A stretch of 64,000 nucleotides of DNA from Nematopogon swammerdamellus (Eukaryota > Arthropoda > Insecta > Lepidoptera > Adelidae): positions 9,579,395 to 9,643,394 of the forward strand of contig OX336345.1 of assembly GCA_946902875.1 (NCBI GenBank), given 5' to 3'. This document shows positions 21,985-33,730 of the stretch, one piece after another. The position numbers and the translations under genes are program-made. Below the pieces are notes generated by a model, which did no database searches, was not told the origin of the DNA, and saw nothing but the letters and a program-made list of their open reading frames with translations. Position 1 is the stretch's first letter, and every line of letters begins with the position of its first letter.

Positions 21985-22102
21985 GACGACCTAAAAAAGG
22001 TAGCCGGGAGTGGATGGATGAGATGAGCGGAAGACCGCGTGTGGTGGCGTGCATTGGGAGAGGCATATGTCCAGCAGTGGACAGATACGGGCTGATGAAT
22101 AG
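21985..22102 (+). pseudogene. RTE-type LINE ORF2 C-terminus
   Basis: The frame reads DDLKKVAGSGWMR, a stop, AEDRVWWRALGEAYVQQWTD and then stops. The W.R.LGEAYVQQW ending, followed in other copies by GATGATGATG, is the standard 3' end of lepidopteran RTE LINEs. One internal stop. Only the last 40 codons remain. Confidence 0.7.
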
Positions 22103-22675
22103 CATGGAAATATATTGCAAAAAATACCGCGATGACACTTTTTCGTCGGTTTTAGAGATGAAGCCTGTTGTCAAATCAAACATGTTTTTTGTTTGTTTCA
22201 GGGTTCCTGGGAGAGAAACTACTGCAATGCACGTCATCCTCAAATAACGCGCACACCATTACTATATCTCGTTTACTGACTGATTTAATTAGTTTGTCGC
22301 AGTGTGTAAGACCTTCTTGAATATTTATTATTATTTTCGTAGCGGTTTACACGCGACCAAACTAAATTAATAATTTCACATAGAAATTTGTTAGTTTTGC
22401 GCAACAATTTTACGCTCCCCTAAAACACCAGCGGCCGCTGAAGTAAAATATAATGTTAATTTTCTATCGAACCCGCTAGTCGATTTAGAAACATCATTAA
22501 AACATTTTCGGTCCATTGGAATCCGTGTTTTTGTTTTCAGCATATGAAGGATACAGATATAAATCTGTACAGTGTTTGTTGGTTGTTAATAGTTATGTAA
22601 GTACATATTTATGTCTAATAAAACAGCTATAATTACTTATTAAAAATATTTAACATTAAATAGTTTTATATTATA
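22103..22675. other. unassigned stretch
   Basis: AT-rich. No supported feature. Confidence 0.4.
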
Positions 22676-23108
22676 AACCTTGGTATATTATTAGACCAAG
22701 CTCTTTCGTCTCATCGAGCTTGCTTTAATTTGTGGGAAGGTGTACGGATCTACTCGCTCAAGCGTCTTCAAACTGTTCCCCTGGATTGGAGCATACAAAA
22801 ACGGCCCGAGCATAATCTCTTCTACTCAAAATTTTTGGCTGTGGTGACGTATGCTTCCTGGATCTGAATGAGATTTACTCAATAAACTCGATCGTCTCCA
22901 AAATAGGTCCATCAGGTATATCATAAACTTCAGAAAATATGACCACATAACCAGGTTCCACGTCAGGTTAGAGTGGCCTACATTACGAACGCGCAGGAAT
23001 ATCCACATTCTTTCCCTTGTATACTCCATTCTCTTCTATCCTCGGGCTCCAGTATATCTCCATTCACAATTTAATTTAGTCGCAATTAATTTTGAAGGTC
23101 GTCGGTAA
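22676..23108 (+). pseudogene. Jockey-type LINE ORF2 C-terminus
   Basis: A GILLDQALS block is followed, after a one-base shift, by KVYGSTRSSVFKLFPWI, then LLNKLDRLQNRSIRYIINFR, KYDHITRFHVRLEWP, RTRRNIHILSLVYSILF and a TAA at 23106-23108. This is the well-conserved region downstream of the Jockey reverse transcriptase. Two in-frame stops (before RMLPGSE and before DLLNKL) and the frameshift show decay. The open segment 22880-23108 is the best preserved. Endonuclease and most of the reverse transcriptase are missing. Confidence 0.8.
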
Positions 23109-23290
23109 GAATGTATCATTTTTGTCTTAGGTAATTTCAGACTACCCATCAACCTTACGCACAATTCCAGTCATGACTGGTAGATAATGAATGACTCTAG
23201 GATAGGACTCTATACTGGGATATATAACATAGTTGTTGTTGAGTTGTATGGTGTTTATTTATTTCAATAAATAAATCATGTAAATTTTCA
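23109..23290 (+). other. probable 3' untranslated tail of the Jockey fragment
   Basis: AT-rich sequence follows the ORF2 stop and includes AATAAATAAA at about 23265, a possible polyadenylation signal. Its end is not clear. Confidence 0.35.
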
Positions 23291-24322
23291 GACGATAATT
23301 CGAGTGGACTTGTACCCTGGTGGTTAGTATTGTACCGCGCCAGAGCCTTTTCAGTTTTTTGTGCTTGTATCCAAATTTCTGTATTTGCTCCAATGAAAGT
23401 TTCCCCTCAGTCTAGCAAGTAATAAATGCGGGGGGCATTGTTGAAACGAGAGCACGTTAAGCCCAGCGGGTACATTTTTCTTACTTATAATACGCTCTGA
23501 GCGAGTTCTTACTTCGGCGGGTCACGCGGATAAAAATTTGGCCCTCCATCCTCCGATGTCGCTTTTTCGTAAGTCATTTGTCACGTTTTTTCCCTGCCCG
23601 GTGCAGAGTCACGCCGTGGACGGACTGATCTGCGTAATATTGTAGGAGCGCTCGACATCTAGCATTAATATTAAGTTAATGTGTTTTGGATTTCAGAGGC
23701 CAGCATCCTTGTCTCAAGAAGTATGTTCAGACTTTTCTCTTAAAATTGTTTAGCTAAAAAAAATATTTAAATTATCATTGCTCACATATCAAAATAGGTC
23801 TACACACAAATTTATTTCCGCATCGTATCCAGATTGTAGTCTTAAGATTACACTTATGTCTGGACGTAGGGACATTTTTCTTGAGTTGCGTCAAGTCGCC
23901 ATTGGGTCTATATCCCTTTGGGCCTATATCCCTGTTGTAGGCTGTAACGTAGGCCTAAAGGCTTCCTTGCTCCACGCCACGTGGATGCTCCGCGCGGTTC
24001 CACGACACGTTTTTTGTTGACGTTGCTCCAACTATTCGCTCTGCCCCGACCTTTATGTTAAATTAATGAATTGGGCAGGAGAAATCGTTTTGAATTCACC
24101 AGCTATTGTTCTAGCAAATTGAATAGGATCACGGAGCACTCTCGGAAAGCCACCGCGCACCAGCGGCGGCGGGCGGCGTCGCTTTTCTTTATTTCTCGCT
24201 TCATTTGAGAGGGTTGCTGCAATTTCGTAAGTAGAGTTCTGGGGAGCAATTGTATTGGTTAACAGCACATTTGTCTCAGTTACTGTACGTAGTAACACCT
24301 CTGTGTATGCTCGAAGCTTCGC
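23291..24322. other. unassigned stretch
   Basis: Mixed composition. Open frames of about 80 codons at 23778 and, minus strand, 24298-24053 show no domain. A GC-rich patch lies at about 24150. Confidence 0.35.
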
Positions 24323-24491
24323 GATGTTACCGACTCCGTCTGTTATTCTGGATCGTTTGGTGGTCTTACTTTTGTACGTAGGGTTGGCAGTGTTAGTCGT
24401 GTTTAGCGTTAAGAAAATATTTTTAGCAAGGGAAGACGAGCATAGTTCCAGTAATTTACGGCATGAATTACTATTATTGCCTTATTTTTAG
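24323..24491 (+). other. short open frame with a predicted membrane helix
   Basis: An ATG at about 24324 opens about 55 codons with a hydrophobic run (LVVLLLYVGLAVLVVFSV) followed by basic and acidic residues. No homology is recognised; T-rich DNA easily produces such hydrophobic frames, so this is weak. Confidence 0.12.
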
Positions 24492-26624
24492 GTATCTATA
24501 TACATAACTACAAAAGTCGAAGAGAACGAGTTATTGTTTTAGTCTACTCACTTGTCAAATAGTCTATAAGGAATACCAAGGTATGAATATCTATGAAATA
24601 AGTTTCCACTTCATAAAATAGTTTTGTTTATATTGCAGTTTTACTTTTAGCACAAGCATGAAATAATATCTAATTGGTAATTGAAACAAACTTGAAGCCC
24701 AAATACGATGTTCTAAGTACTTATAGTCTATACGGTCGCAGCACTCGCGCTCGGCACATTGCTGACTTTTTAGCAACACAGCGACTGTCACAAGTCACAG
24801 CTGATCATCTAGTATATTGTGTCCCATATCGATACCTATACTCTTTGACTTCTCCTATACAATCATTTGCGTTCCAAACATTCACTATAGGTTATAGGAA
24901 GTAGCAGCACTATTGGAGCTAAAGATAACAATAGTGAGTGATGTTTATGATGTGATCAATACGTCAGAACAGGGCACGTCGTGCCGCCGTATATCAGGCC
25001 TTCGACAACATAGGCGCGGCTCGCACAAGTGTGTGGTCGAGGATAGATAAACCCACAGATGTGCAAACATCACCATACGATCAGTGTCCGAGCCTATTGT
25101 CAACAGCAGGATCTGTTGCTACCATTGCCTCCCCAGCCTGAAATCATAGAATTCAGAGTATCCTAGCCACATTCGAATACTAGTACAAAAATGGTGTAAT
25201 CGAACCTGATTGTAAAAAGTTTGAGCTCAGTCTAACTGCCATAAGATTGCTCAATGAACAATAAACAGACCGACTGATGATTTTAGGGTTTACTGATGTG
25301 CTAAAAAGCAAAATATTTTCTGAAAACAATGCACGAATGCATTCTCTCTCTTGAATTCATTCTTCTCATGACACGAGGTGGACCTCTTTAAATACCGATT
25401 TCTTTTCCTGTCACAAATTCGAAATTCGAAATGCAAATGTTGCGAAAAAATTTAAGTCCGTTTGGAGAATAGGGAGAAAATCGAAAACGTCGATCGGCTT
25501 CCTCCCTTAATCTGGGGGCACGGCATTTAGGTTCCTAGTTCCTACTGTGAAGAGGTATGGCTTTTAAGCGAAAACGGGCATTTTTAGAGTATTCAAAATT
25601 ATTTTCGTTTCAAATTCTTATACTTTCTTGAAAATTTTCGAAACTATTTTCATTTCTCTTTGTGGTCGGGGTTTTCGCTTCAGAAAGTGTATTCAAGTTA
25701 CTTTCGATCATATTGTCCGTGTTTCTCCCGATGTCCTTGACGCACGCTACAAGCATTTTCACCGTCGCGTTGCGCCTTTCGTGGAGTGTTCTACCAACAT
25801 GGCATGGTCGAGCAACAAGGGCGTGTCTAGAATATCGTCACGGTCGCCGGCTGGACTGTCGGTACGAACGCGTCAAAATCACGTGACGAAGGTCCACAGA
25901 TTTATCGGCCTATTCGTCATAATCGGACGACATGCCGACAAAACATCGTTCTTGCCGCGCGCCAGTGACGTGAAAAGGCCTTTCGCTGCGACATTTTCCG
26001 TTATAGTTACGTGTAATATGGCATTTTTCAGAATAGTGCTTTGTCGCGAACCCTTAGAATAATATACGAAATGTTTCATGATTAAATAATATTTTCCATT
26101 ATTATGGGGGCATGTCAAATTGGGCTCTAATTCTAACGCAGATAATTTACTGAACGAATACATTTTCATGTGTTTCTTAATCACCACCACGCACACATAA
26201 ACAGCTAGGGGACACATACATTTTAGGCAGCGTTCAGTAAGAGAAGGACTCATTAGAAGGATTCACTAGAACTGCGAGTGCAGAGTAAGAAAACTACTTT
26301 AGCCGATATAAAAAGCAGTTACTACCATGCAAGTAAACGAATTTAAAAACGTGACGTTCAGAAGTCATTCATATTCCTGCCGCTTGGATCTGCGTTGAAA
26401 CTGAAGTACCTCGTTAGTGGATTTTAATGAAGTTTGTTGCGAGACCGAACGTGAATACGTCTAAGTGCATACCAAGCCCACAGACACCTTATTACGGACT
26501 AATATGTGGTGGGCGGTTCCAGACATTTTCGACAGTCTATGCTACTACCACAGAACAGCTACTACACTAATAATAATATGACGTTTTATGCCACTAAGTG
26601 TGTCCCCGGTACTACTACCTATTG
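24492..26624. other. unassigned stretch
   Basis: No repeat family was recognised. The longest frame (25628-26062, 144 codons, plus) overlaps other frames on both strands and has no motif, so it is not called. Confidence 0.35.
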
Positions 26625-26625
26625 T

Positions 26626-26860
26626 CGGGCTCGGTAGCTCGGTGGTGCATCGCTTCGATGAGGCGATCGTCGAAGTTAAGCATAGGCAGGCGCAGTCGGA
26701 CTTTGATTATGTGACCGTTGACTATTGAGGTTGGCTGTGGTCCCACATAAAAATGTAGGTCCCATCCATTACCTTACTATGCGGTCGAGTTTAACCCGTC
26801 CGAATCGGTACCACCGCACTGAATGAATGTCCATCGAAATGGCTATGAAACGAGTTCGTA
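26626..26860 (+). mobile_element. composite SINE (SINE-A), diverged head copy
   Basis: The head reads GGCTCGGTAGCTCGGTGGTG (tRNA A-box-like), then GATCGTCGAAGTTAAGC (matches the 5S rRNA box A region), and later TGTAGGTCCCATCC, GGTACCACCGCACTGAATGA and GGCTATGAAACGAG. The tail is lost where the inverted copy begins. Confidence 0.7.
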
Positions 26861-27200
26861 TTTTTTTTAATGTAAACTGACACGGTTGGCTACATCACCT
26901 ACACCATCGGTGATGTCAGCCCATAACACTGGATGAACTAGGTGCCATGTCAGTGTTTCCCTTCCTTTCACGTCGGCTACACTGAACTGGACGGAAAACA
27001 CGAACTATTTACAAAAATTTACATAGACGTTTCGACCGACGTTTCATTCAGTGCGGTGGTACCAACCCGGGCGGGATAAACCCTACCACCTAGTAAGAAC
27101 TGCCTCCAACGGTCTAGCGGTCACCAATCCAAGTACTGACCGCGCTCAGGGTTGCTTAACAACAGTCGACCGACCGCACCACTGAGCTACCGAGGCTGAC
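26861..27200 (-). mobile_element. composite SINE (SINE-A), inverted partner
   Basis: Starts with the T-run complement of the tail, then TGTAAACTGACACGGTTGGC, and ends with CCAATCCAAGTACTGACCGC, GTTGCTTAAC and CACCACTGAGCTACCGAGGC. The last three are complements of the 5S segment and the A-box. With the previous entry it forms an inverted SINE pair. Confidence 0.8.
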
Positions 27201-27227
27201 AAATTTTCTATGCGGTTCCGCTCAGAA

Positions 27228-27420
27228 GCACTGACGTGGCGTCAAGGTGTTATGGGCTGACATCACGGGGGTAGTAAGTGATGTAGCCAGCCAACTCAGG
27301 TTCCATAAAAGAATACTAGATCGACATAGCCGGCTATAGATATTCTGTTTATGGAAACAGTCACATGTGTTTCCACAAAAAGTCACAGTTTCCATAAAAA
27401 AAAAAAAAAAAAAAAAATGT
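27228..27420 (+). mobile_element. SINE-A tail fragment with poly-A
   Basis: GTTATGGGCTGACATCACGG, GTGATGTAGCCAGCC and GGTTCCATAAAAG match the SINE-A tail. About 80 bp later lies a run of about 23 A (27395-27417). Confidence 0.55.
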
Positions 27421-27656
27421 GTCCTTTCAGCACATCTTGTTAAATAGGTACGTTTGCATATTTTATTTTTCACTCGAGTTAGACTTTGGTAATTCAGCTT
27501 TAGGACGTTGAGATAAGAGGCCAGGGGCCAATAACTTTTAATTGATTTCATATTAACCACACACATGAAAGCGCTAAACGTTAAGTAGTCGGAAATACTT
27601 ATCGATGCCGGTACGATACCGGGCGCCAACTAAATATACATAGTTAGGCGTTCAAA

Positions 27657-27660
27657 GGGC
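27657..27660. repeat. left target-site duplication GGGC
   Basis: GGGC directly precedes the first LTR and recurs directly after the second (33727-33730). Confidence 0.85.
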
Positions 27661-28026
27661 TGAGACGAAAAAGGGGACTTAAATAATAGAATACGGCTCA
27701 GAAATATAAATTTATCGTTTATTTCATAAAACACAAATATACGATGTAAAAAGACAGGGTGTGAGTTATCCGAATCACTTGAGCATCGTAGGGGTGACGA
27801 CCGAGCTAATCGATTAGAGCTATAATTCTGTCCGAGAACTTAGCTTCGGAAGGGGAGACGAAGGTCTTCGCATGAAGGCCGACACGAAGTCTCCGACGCG
27901 TCGCTCGATCTCCACCCTCTTCACAAAGTTCTGCTTCGGAACAGCCGGACGAGGAGTAGGGCCCAGGTGGCTCGTACCGGCTATGCCGTCGCAGATGATG
28001 CAGGCGTCCTCGGACGGAGAACGTAG

Positions 28027-28101
28027 AACGGGGAAGTCTACGTGTAATCGTAGAAGGATCTACGTGCAGACGTAGAAGGATCTACGTGCAGACGTAGAAG
28101 C
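28027..28101. repeat. 22-bp tandem repeat inside the LTR
   Basis: The unit GATCTACGTGCAGACGTAGA is repeated about 2.5 times and contains the inverse pair CTACGTG/CGTAG, so each unit can fold. The same array is at 32622-32696 in the other LTR. Confidence 0.8.
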
Positions 28102-28508
28102 TGTTCACACACACACACAAACACACCCACATTAAATAATGCACACATATCAAGGTGCCCTGTGAATGGGAAGAGAGAAAATACACAGATGGGCGTTATA
28201 CGTTTTGTGCGTGAAGCGCAACGACAACCGCTAGGCCGGCGGTGTCTCACAAGCGACAGGCAAGGCAGAGCTGAAGAGATTATAATGTTACCCGTAACCC
28301 TGGCTGTGGGGACTCCTCTCTCAACGCTGAGATGAACGGCTGGAAGCGTCCGACGGCGGCGGCGGTACAGCGCCGCGGCTCGTTGACAGTGGCACGGTCG
28401 CGAGGGAAACTAGTGTAACTCACGGCGGCAGATCGAGCGCGTTATATTTTATCTTGTAGCGGAGAATTATTTAACAGAAGAAGTGAAGTCTGGTTTCACT
28501 GAGACCCG

Positions 28509-28517
28509 CTTTTATAG
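28509..28517 (-). promoter_or_regulatory. TATA-like box of the LTR
   Basis: The minus strand reads CTATAAAAG, in the correct orientation to transcribe the element from its 5' LTR; the matching site is 33104-33112. No transcription start was determined. Confidence 0.45.
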
Positions 28518-29131
28518 ACGGCAGCGCGCGTTTGTGGTGTGGCTGCGGAATGAAGTCGGCTAGCACGCAATGACGCGCACTGTACGTGGTTACCTGAATC
28601 TAAGTGGCTGAAGGCCTGTAACTCCATTAGTTGATAATATTGGACCTCTACTAGGGGTCCTCCGATGATGTCTGAATTAAAATGTAAGATAAATACAACC
28701 GAGGTGAATGTGAATTCCCGTCTATTTGGGATATATTTTAACCGCCTGGCAACCCATTAATCAACACCGCGATGTGCGGTGTTGCCAAATACAGCAAACA
28801 GAATTCCATACCGACGCTCGCTATCTTTTTCGATACGTCAAACAATATATAATTTTAGTATGGGCTGACAGCGGAAAGAGATCGTGGAAATTCACGCTCG
28901 GTAAATGATGCAAGAATGTGTGCTCGGTTACGTAGTGAGAGTGTAGTACGCCGAGATATGTGTGATTGAGTTTTCCAAAATGTAGGTTGGCAGTAATAAT
29001 CTTCAAAATAACGGACGTCTCACGTGTAGCGTAGCCTTAGTACGGAGTATTTTCCTCCGTACTGGCAATGTGTCTCTGACACTTCGGTAAACGGCATTTC
29101 GACGTCCGCTATTAAAATTCACCACGTGACA

Positions 29132-29146
29132 GTACCCCCTCGGCCC
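29132..29146 (-). other. polypurine tract
   Basis: On the minus strand GGGCCGAGGGGGTAC directly precedes the 3' LTR, in the position of the plus-strand primer of reverse transcription. Confidence 0.6.
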
Positions 29147-32100
29147 GTTGAAAATTTTCTGGCATCAGAAAATTTTATCCGGTGAAGGCGCACTGCACAC
29201 GTGCGAAAATAAAAAAAAATGTAAATATGTGTTGAGTGTGTGCATGAAAAAAAATTACAAATGATTACTACGGCAATATAGGAGAAAAGTAAAAAAATTG
29301 AAAATAAAATGAATTTAACTAAAATGTTGTTTACCTACTTTTGTACCTGTGTTCCCTATGTCCTGCATTCTCATCTTTCATACATCATCTCTCTTTCCTC
29401 ATCATTCCTGAACCCATCTACTCATTCATACTTCGCATACAAAGGTCGCATTCATACCATGGCATACCCCGCAATCGGTGCCTAGCACTCGCAGCTGAGT
29501 AGCCTCCTCACAAACCAGAGTGCGCTCCGAACATAAGTACAAGGCGCGCACTCACCACAGACAACCCAAATACTAAGAAGGAAACCGGTAGTTGGCTCGG
29601 CTTACGGTCTGGCATCGAGAGAACATAACTCCTTGGCTTATAGTTTTCAGTCTGTCGAGCTCCCGCAGACTAGGTGAAGGCATATTTAGAGTGTCACTAA
29701 CCGCACTTGGTGTCTTAGGGCTTAATTTTACGAGTAACCAACCGCTCGCATGTGAGTCTGTCTTTGCCAAACCCCAGCCGGCCAACACCTTGAGAAAATG
29801 AAATAAAAAAAATTAAAGTGACAAAAAAAATTAAAAAAAAATATTCAAAGAACTAGCTGAGTTGACAACCCTAATTGCCGAGTAAGAAAAATAAAAAAAA
29901 CAAATGAAAGAATGTTGCAGTTACATGTTTGTGCGACATGTAGGTACCATGTAGGTACCATGTCGAACCATGACTGCGAACAAACAAAAAAACAAAACTA
30001 TATACACACTATGTATGTATGTATGTATGTGTACTATGTGTGATTCAACAAAATATAAAAAAAAATCGATCAATGGTCACTTCATCTCGTAACGCATTAA
30101 TCTGTATCTCCCAAAAACATACACCGGTGGTCATAAAAAAATATGAAAAAGCCCGCAGGGAGATTCCAAACTATTTAAAGTTTCGAACAAACGTGACTAC
30201 AGCAGCATTTATCTGAACTGTAGCCTCGAGTTCACTCCTCGGGTAACCCAACCGGTAAGTATAAATGTACCAAGCATGAAGACTGACGTGTCCATCGTAC
30301 TTGGTAACTTAGTGCCATGTACACCCCTACTGAAGGACCTGTACATGCAACACACACAAAATATGGAGATACACCAAAAAAACAACAAACATAAAAAAAA
30401 TCATTGAACCACACAAGTGTATGTATAACTGATGTTGTTGTACAAGTTATATATTATATGAAAGTAATAATATATACTGTCAATGTAAAATGTTACAAAT
30501 AAAACTTTAATTTGTGTTGTTGCACGTCACACAAAAAATATAGGTGTTCATGATAAAAAACTGTATGTATGGGCATGACACCTAGATGTGACAATAAGTT
30601 TTAAAACAAAAATAAGCACTTTAAAAGTTGCTTCCGGAATGCCGGTAACTAATATAAATAAAAAAAATGATTAATGGACATGGCACCTAGTTGTGACTAG
30701 CCATTTTAAAAATAAAAGAAAGGGACAATAGCCTTTAAGAGTAGCGTTCTGAATTGCCGATACTAAAAACATTTAAAAAAAAATATGTTTGACATGGCAC
30801 TTAGCTGTGACCAACCATTTTAAAAGAAAGAAAGGGATATAAACGGTTTAAATGCTGCGTTCCGAATTGCCGTTAACTAGAAACCTTAAAAAAAAATTAT
30901 GTTTGGGCATGGCACTTAGTTGTGACCAGCCATTTTAAAAGAAAAGAGATGATATAAACGGTTTAAATGCTGCGTTCCGAATTGCCGTTAACTAAAAACA
31001 TTTAAAAAATTATGTTTGGGCATGGCACTTAGTTGTGACCAGCCATTTTAAAAAGAAAAGAAATGCAGATAGGCCATTTAAATGTTGCCACCGATTAGTC
31101 GGTGCCTAATAGAAATTAAAAAATTGGCCAGTAACTAATAAAATTGAAAAAATTATTGTGGTTTACGATTGCTGCGGTAACCGTGAAGCAGTTATCGCGT
31201 TGTACCTACACGGAATGGTGTGAACTATACATTTAGATATACCCACGGGGAATAATAAAACCTGAACATGGGACCTGGCTCGAGTGCTCTCCTCTCCAGC
31301 CCGTGCAGTGCCTCTCGCTTGCTGGAGGACAAACAGTTGGTGTGCCGTTCCATTCTAAACATAAAATTTGACGTTAGAATATTTTAATTTATACAAATTA
31401 CAATTATGTTGACCAGATGATAATGTTGACCGTTGATTTCGAAAAGGTTAAAAATTATTATAACAAACTGACTAGGTATTGTTTATTTCAACGGTCCGTT
31501 AAGTTGGGATTCTACGTCTAAAAGAAAGTAACGAGTTGACATGTATGTGCGTTGTGCTGGCATGAAACATCAAATTATTTTTCTATAGGTTGCCTAACTG
31601 AACTATAATCACCTAATGTTTGGAATTAAAAAAAACGTTGGCTAAAAACTTGTTGTTACACAAACACAATATAAAATATAAAAAACTAGCCAACGACCCT
31701 GCGGATCAAGTCCACATGAGTACAACAAAAACTTTCACAAACACTGGTGTGGGTAATTTCATTACCTATAAGTGACAAAATAAATTATTTTTCTGCAACC
31801 TATTATCCAATATGAAAAAATATGATGGACGTGGAGACTACCTCTCAGGTTTGGAGGTATCTACTAAATTTAAAAATATTACACAACACAAGAACGCACA
31901 ATACAAAACAAATGAAAATTTTAGCTCGCTCGTCACAATATAAGCTTATAAGGTAGCATATAGCTCCTTATAGCTTGTTAAAACCCAGAAAACCTAACAA
32001 TTTACCCAAAAACCCGCCGAAGAACTAGGGATACTGCACAAATTGCACAAAAACTACAAGTTATAAAAAAAAATTTGCACAAACAAAATAAAAAAAACAA

Positions 32101-32236
32101 ACTACATCCCTAGCCACAGTACCGATTACAAAGATAGATGAAGTCTATACTTTGAATATGTTCGGGCGTTGCTAGCCAACTACTGTGTGAGGATGTAAGT
32201 ACACAATAACTAAGCCTACCTACTGCTCAAGTGATT
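29147..32236. other. non-coding interior of the LTR element
   Basis: A-rich on the plus strand, with many poly-A words and TGTA and CATG repeats. Frames at 29573-29801 on both strands are short and lack motifs. There are no recognisable remnants of gag or pol. Confidence 0.7.
30571..31115 (-). repeat. five-unit tandem array in the LTR-element interior
   Basis: Five units of 105-115 bp carry the motif GGGCATGGCACTTAGTTGTG then ACCAGCCATTTTAAAA; CATGRCA begins at 30574, 30679, 30793, 30908 and 31021. Units share GCGTTCCGAATTGCCG except for the first and last, which are diverged (CGATTAGTCGGTGCC at the right edge). There is no coding frame across units. It could be a binding or packaging array. 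Confidence 0.85.
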
Positions 32237-32254
32237 CTTTACCGGTAGGCGCCA
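32237..32254 (-). other. primer-binding site
   Basis: The minus strand reads TGGCGCCTACCGGTAAAG one base inside the 5' LTR. TGGCGCC is the usual start of tRNA-complementary primer sites in insect LTR elements. The tRNA was not identified. Confidence 0.7.
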
Positions 32255-32255
32255 C

Positions 32256-33726
32256 TGAGACGAAAAAGGGGACTTAAATAATAGAATACGGCTCAGAAAT
32301 ATAAATTTATCGTTTATTTCATAAAACACAAATATACGATGTAAAAAGACAGGGTGTGAGTTATCCGAATCACTTGAGCATCGTAGGGGTGACGACCGAG
32401 CTAATCGATTAGAGCTATAATTCTGTCCGAGAACTTAGCTTCGGAAGGGGAGACGAAGGTCTTCGCATGAAGGCCGACACGAAGTCTCCGACGCGTCGCT
32501 CGATCTCCACCCTCTTCACAAAGTTCTGCTTCGGAACAGCCGGACGAGGAGTAGGGCCCAGGTGGCTCGTACCGGCTATGCCGTCGCAGATGATGCAGGC
32601 GTCCTCGGACGGAGAACGTAGAACGGGGAAGTCTACGTGTAATCGTAGAAGGATCTACGTGCAGACGTAGAAGGATCTACGTGCAGACGTAGAAGCTGTT
32701 CACACACACACACAAACACACCCACATTAAATAATGCACACATATCAAGGTGCCCTGTGAATGGGAAGAGAGAAAATACACAGATGGGCGTTATACGTTT
32801 TGTGCGTGAAGCGCAACGACAACCGCTAGGCCGGCGGTGTCTCACAAGCGACAGGCAAGGCAGAGCTGAAGAGATTATAATGTTACCCGTAACCCTGGCT
32901 GTGGGGACTCCTCTCTCAACGCTGAGATGAACGGCTGGAAGCGTCCGACGGCGGCGGCGGTACAGCGCCGCGGCTCGTTGACAGTGGCACGGTCGCGAGG
33001 GAAACTAGTGTAACTCACGGCGGCAGATCGAGCGCGTTATATTTTATCTTGTAGCGGAGAATTATTTAACAGAAGAAGTGAAGTCTGGTTTCACTGAGAC
33101 CCGCTTTTATAGACGGCAGCGCGCGTTTGTGGTGTGGCTGCGGAATGAAGTCGGCTAGCACGCAATGACGCGCACTGTACGTGGTTACCTGAATCTAAGT
33201 GGCTGAAGGCCTGTAACTCCATTAGTTGATAATATTGGACCTCTACTAGGGGTCCTCCGATGATGTCTGAATTAAAATGTAAGATAAATACAACCGAGGT
33301 GAATGTGAATTCCCGTCTATTTGGGATATATTTTAACCGCCTGGCAACCCATTAATCAACACCGCGATGTGCGGTGTTGCCAAATACAGCAAACAGAATT
33401 GCATACCGACGCTCGCTATCTTTTTCGATACGTCAAACAATATATAATTTTAGTATGGGCTGACAGCGGAAAGAGATCGTGGAAATTCACGCTCGGTAAA
33501 TGATGCAAGAATGTGTGCTCGGTTACGTAGTGAGAGTGTAGTACGCCGAGATATGTGTGATTGAGTTTTCCAAAATGTAGGTTGGCAGTAATAATCTTCA
33601 AAATAACGGACGTCTCACGTGTAGCGTAGCCTTAGTACGGAGTATTTTCCTCCGTACTGGCAATGTGTCTCTGACACTTCGGTAAACGGCATTTCGACGT
33701 CCGCTATTAAAATTCACCACGTGACA
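32256..33726 (-). repeat. 5' LTR (right copy)
   Basis: Same sequence as 27661-29131 apart from the single difference at 33401. In the transcribed direction it provides the promoter (TATA-like 33104-33112). Confidence 0.92.
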
Positions 33727-33730
33727 GGGC
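33727..33730. repeat. right target-site duplication GGGC
   Basis: Matches the left copy at 27657-27660. Confidence 0.85.

Larger units (their letters stand above)
27661..29131 (-). repeat. 3' LTR (left copy)
   Basis: 1471 bp. Compared by eye with the right copy at an offset of 4595, the only difference seen is C28806 against G33401. It holds AATAAA on the minus strand (27718-27723), 57 bp from the LTR end, and a TATA-like CTATAAAAG on the minus strand (28509-28517). Confidence 0.92.
27661..33726 (-). mobile_element. complete non-coding LTR retrotransposon
   Basis: Two 1471-bp direct repeats bound a 3124-bp interior, flanked by a perfect 4-bp duplication (GGGC). On the minus strand the LTR starts TGTCACGTGG and ends CGTCTCA, giving TG...CA borders. 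Next to the 5' LTR lies TGGCGCCTACCGGTAAAG, a typical primer-binding site, and before the 3' LTR the purine run GGGCCGAGGGGGTAC. The interior holds no frame longer than about 70 codons in any phase and no gag, protease, reverse transcriptase or integrase motif, so it must have been mobilised by proteins of another element. A 4-bp duplication suggests a Gypsy- or Pao-type integrase, but this is inference. Near-identical LTRs point to a recent insertion. Confidence 0.9.

Noticed and set aside
25628..26062. 144-codon open frame, the longest in the window
   Set aside because: Overlapping frames on both strands, no motif, no splice or promoter context. Probably composition.
30019..30216. Small frames inside the LTR element (also 29592-29801 and 30232-30414) as element proteins
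   Set aside because: Each is under 75 codons, without zinc-knuckle, protease, reverse transcriptase or integrase motifs. Several are on the strand opposite to the element.
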